Shown here: piece after piece, positions 32,795 to 33,920 of the stretch
How the letters are laid out: each line of letters begins with the position of its first letter
How positions within the stretch are numbered: the stretch's first letter is position 1
Source: Cytophagaceae bacterium
Lineage (GTDB): Bacteria > Bacteroidota > Bacteroidia > Cytophagales > Spirosomataceae
Assembly (NCBI GenBank): GCA_027488335.1
Contig: JAIYBU010000020.1
Location: forward strand, 1-33,920
Reading direction: 5' to 3'
DNA length: 33,920 nucleotides
Notes under the pieces: model-generated
The model's database searches: none
Seen by the model: only the letters and a program-made list of their open reading frames with translations
Told to the model about the DNA's origin: nothing
Translations under genes and position numbers: made by a program

Positions 32795-33920
32795 ATGAAA
32801 CTCAACAAACAAAATAGAGGTATCATTCTGAGTATGCTTTGTCTGTTATCGCTCCCGACAATGGCTCAGATTACTAAACCTACAACCGTTCCTCAAACTT
32901 CAACTCCTCAATCGACCAAACCAACCGTTTATGCCATCATCGAGCAAGTGCGAAAAAAACACGCTCCTGATAAACGAGTAGCATTTTTTCAGGCCGAACT
33001 TGATTCTAATCGCATTGTAGGGAAAACCAATTTACCCGCCGCCAAGAAAGATTTGTTAAGCCGCTTAAAATTAAATGGTTATACATTACTCGATGCCGTA
33101 AAACTATTGCCCGATAACGACCTTCTCGAAAACCGTAATTGTGGCATTGCTAATATATCAGTGCTAAACTTGCGTAGTCAACCCAAAGAATCAGCCGAAC
33201 TGGCTTCGCAAGCTTTGCTCGGAACACCGCTCAAAGTGCTCGACCGTGAACGTAATTGGTACATGATTCAAACCCCCGATAATTACATCGGTTGGGCTGA
33301 TGGCTCGACTTTCGCTCGTATTACACAATATCAATTCGACCGCTATCAGGCCAATAAGTTTTTGATGTTTTCCAAGCCCTACGGTTTTTCGTATGCCAAA
33401 GCCGACGAAAATTCTCAGACAATTTCTGACTTAACTTGGGGTAATGTCTTGGCCATAAAAGACACACTACAAGATTTTTATGAAGTTATTTATCCCGATG
33501 GTCGCAATGCTTTTATCTTGAAAAAAGAAGCCATCGGTCAGCAAGAATGGAAGCAAACCGTGACGGCTTCCGAACAAAATTTAGTCAATACTGCCTTCAG
33601 AATGCAAGGCTTACCCTACCTATGGGGTGGAACTTCGTGGAAAGGCGTAGATTGTAGCGGTTTTACTCGCATGATTTATCAATCCAATGGAATCTTATTG
33701 CCTCGTGATGCTTCGCAGCAGGTTTGGGCAGGCGAAGAAGTTCCTTTCGATAGTCTTCAAGTAGGAGATTTATTATTTTTTGGCGAAAAAGCTACGCCCG
33801 AAAAGGCAGAGCGTGTCGTACACGTAGGTATGTGGTTGGGCAATAAGGAGTTTATTCATTCATCGGGTATGGTAAAAATTAGCAGTTTTGATGAGCGTTC
33901 GCCACGCTATGATGCCCATA
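32795..33920 (+). CDS. Exported NlpC/P60 (C40) peptidoglycan peptidase with SH3-like domains (3' partial)
   Basis: The frame is open from ATG 32795 to the end of the window (375 codons), so the C-terminus is missing. It has a signal peptide (MKLNKQNRGIILSMLCLLSLPTMAQ), a Thr/Pro/Ser-rich linker, a helical region (about 45-105) and two bacterial SH3-like modules. The first (about 110-170) contains ANISVLNLRSQPKESAELASQ and NWYMIQTPDNYIGWAD, and the second is about 175-250. The NlpC/P60 catalytic domain begins near 265 with PYLWGGTSWKGVDCSGF (nucleophile C287) and continues to H343 in VHVGMWLG and H355 in FIHSSG, so the catalytic triad is complete in the visible part. It presumably cleaves the D-Glu to diamino-acid bond in cell-wall peptides, in the periplasm. 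Confidence 0.93.
   Translation, partial: MKLNKQNRGIILSMLCLLSLPTMAQITKPTTVPQTSTPQSTKPTVYAIIEQVRKKHAPDKRVAFFQAELDSNRIVGKTNLPAAKKDLLSRLKLNGYTLLDAVKLLPDNDLLENRNCGIANISVLNLRSQPKESAELASQALLGTPLKVLDRERNWYMIQTPDNYIGWADGSTFARITQYQFDRYQANKFLMFSKPYGFSYAKADENSQTISDLTWGNVLAIKDTLQDFYEVIYPDGRNAFILKKEAIGQQEWKQTVTASEQNLVNTAFRMQGLPYLWGGTSWKGVDCSGFTRMIYQSNGILLPRDASQQVWAGEEVPFDSLQVGDLLFFGEKATPEKAERVVHVGMWLGNKEFIHSSGMVKISSFDERSPRYDAH

Overview
The window looks like a chromosomal segment of an AT-rich Bacteroidota bacterium, and the gene set would fit a Cytophagales-type organism (genus not determinable). The evidence is: two SusC/SusD outer-membrane pairs, lipoproteins with Bacteroidota-style signals, genes lacking clear Shine-Dalgarno sequences, and repeated matches to the Bacteroidota promoter (-33 TTTG/TTG, about 20 bp, -7 TAnnTTTG). 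No rRNA, tRNA, CRISPR array, transposase or phage gene was seen.

Layout. 1-4291: a SusC-type TonB-dependent receptor cut by the window edge and its SusD-like lipoprotein, closed by a strong terminator. 4498-9735: a second, complete unit of promoter, SusC, SusD, small lipoprotein and terminator. 9850-12885: an RRM RNA-binding protein and RecQ helicase, both on the minus strand, each followed by an inverted repeat. 13063-14169: KdsD/KpsF arabinose-5-phosphate isomerase with a near-consensus promoter and a terminator. 14168-15776: minus-strand SGNH hydrolase, DUF1801 protein and small membrane protein. 15942-17834: a U32-family protein with two cysteine clusters (probable RNA hydroxylation enzyme). 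17901-20738: a minus-strand pair (seven-blade propeller lipoprotein and an exported protein of unknown function) divergent from a membrane-anchored winged-helix regulator. 20744-24379: a multi-pass membrane protein, a small outer-membrane protein, an M20 peptidase and an EEP-fold hydrolase. 24575-29155: HemN, a PH-domain/CbbX-like AAA+ ATPase and a FeS (6-4) photolyase. 29209-31025: a degenerate-Nudix regulator divergent from an orphan ABC ATPase. 31026-32678: metK with a long leader and a terminator. 32795-33920: an NlpC/P60 peptidase running off the end.

The best candidate for something undescribed is 17901-20738. Four direct repeats with core TGTAAA, in exact 11-bp register (19784-19827), lie between a transmembrane one-component regulator with a PhoB/OmpR-type DNA-binding domain and a divergent operon encoding a free-standing Reg_prop propeller lipoprotein. 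Propellers of this kind are usually fused to hybrid two-component sensors in Bacteroidota, so this may be a split sensor/regulator circuit. Other notable points are a palindromic repeat translated in frame inside an ABC ATPase, a structured metK leader, and an inverted repeat wrapping the U32 gene promoter and start region.
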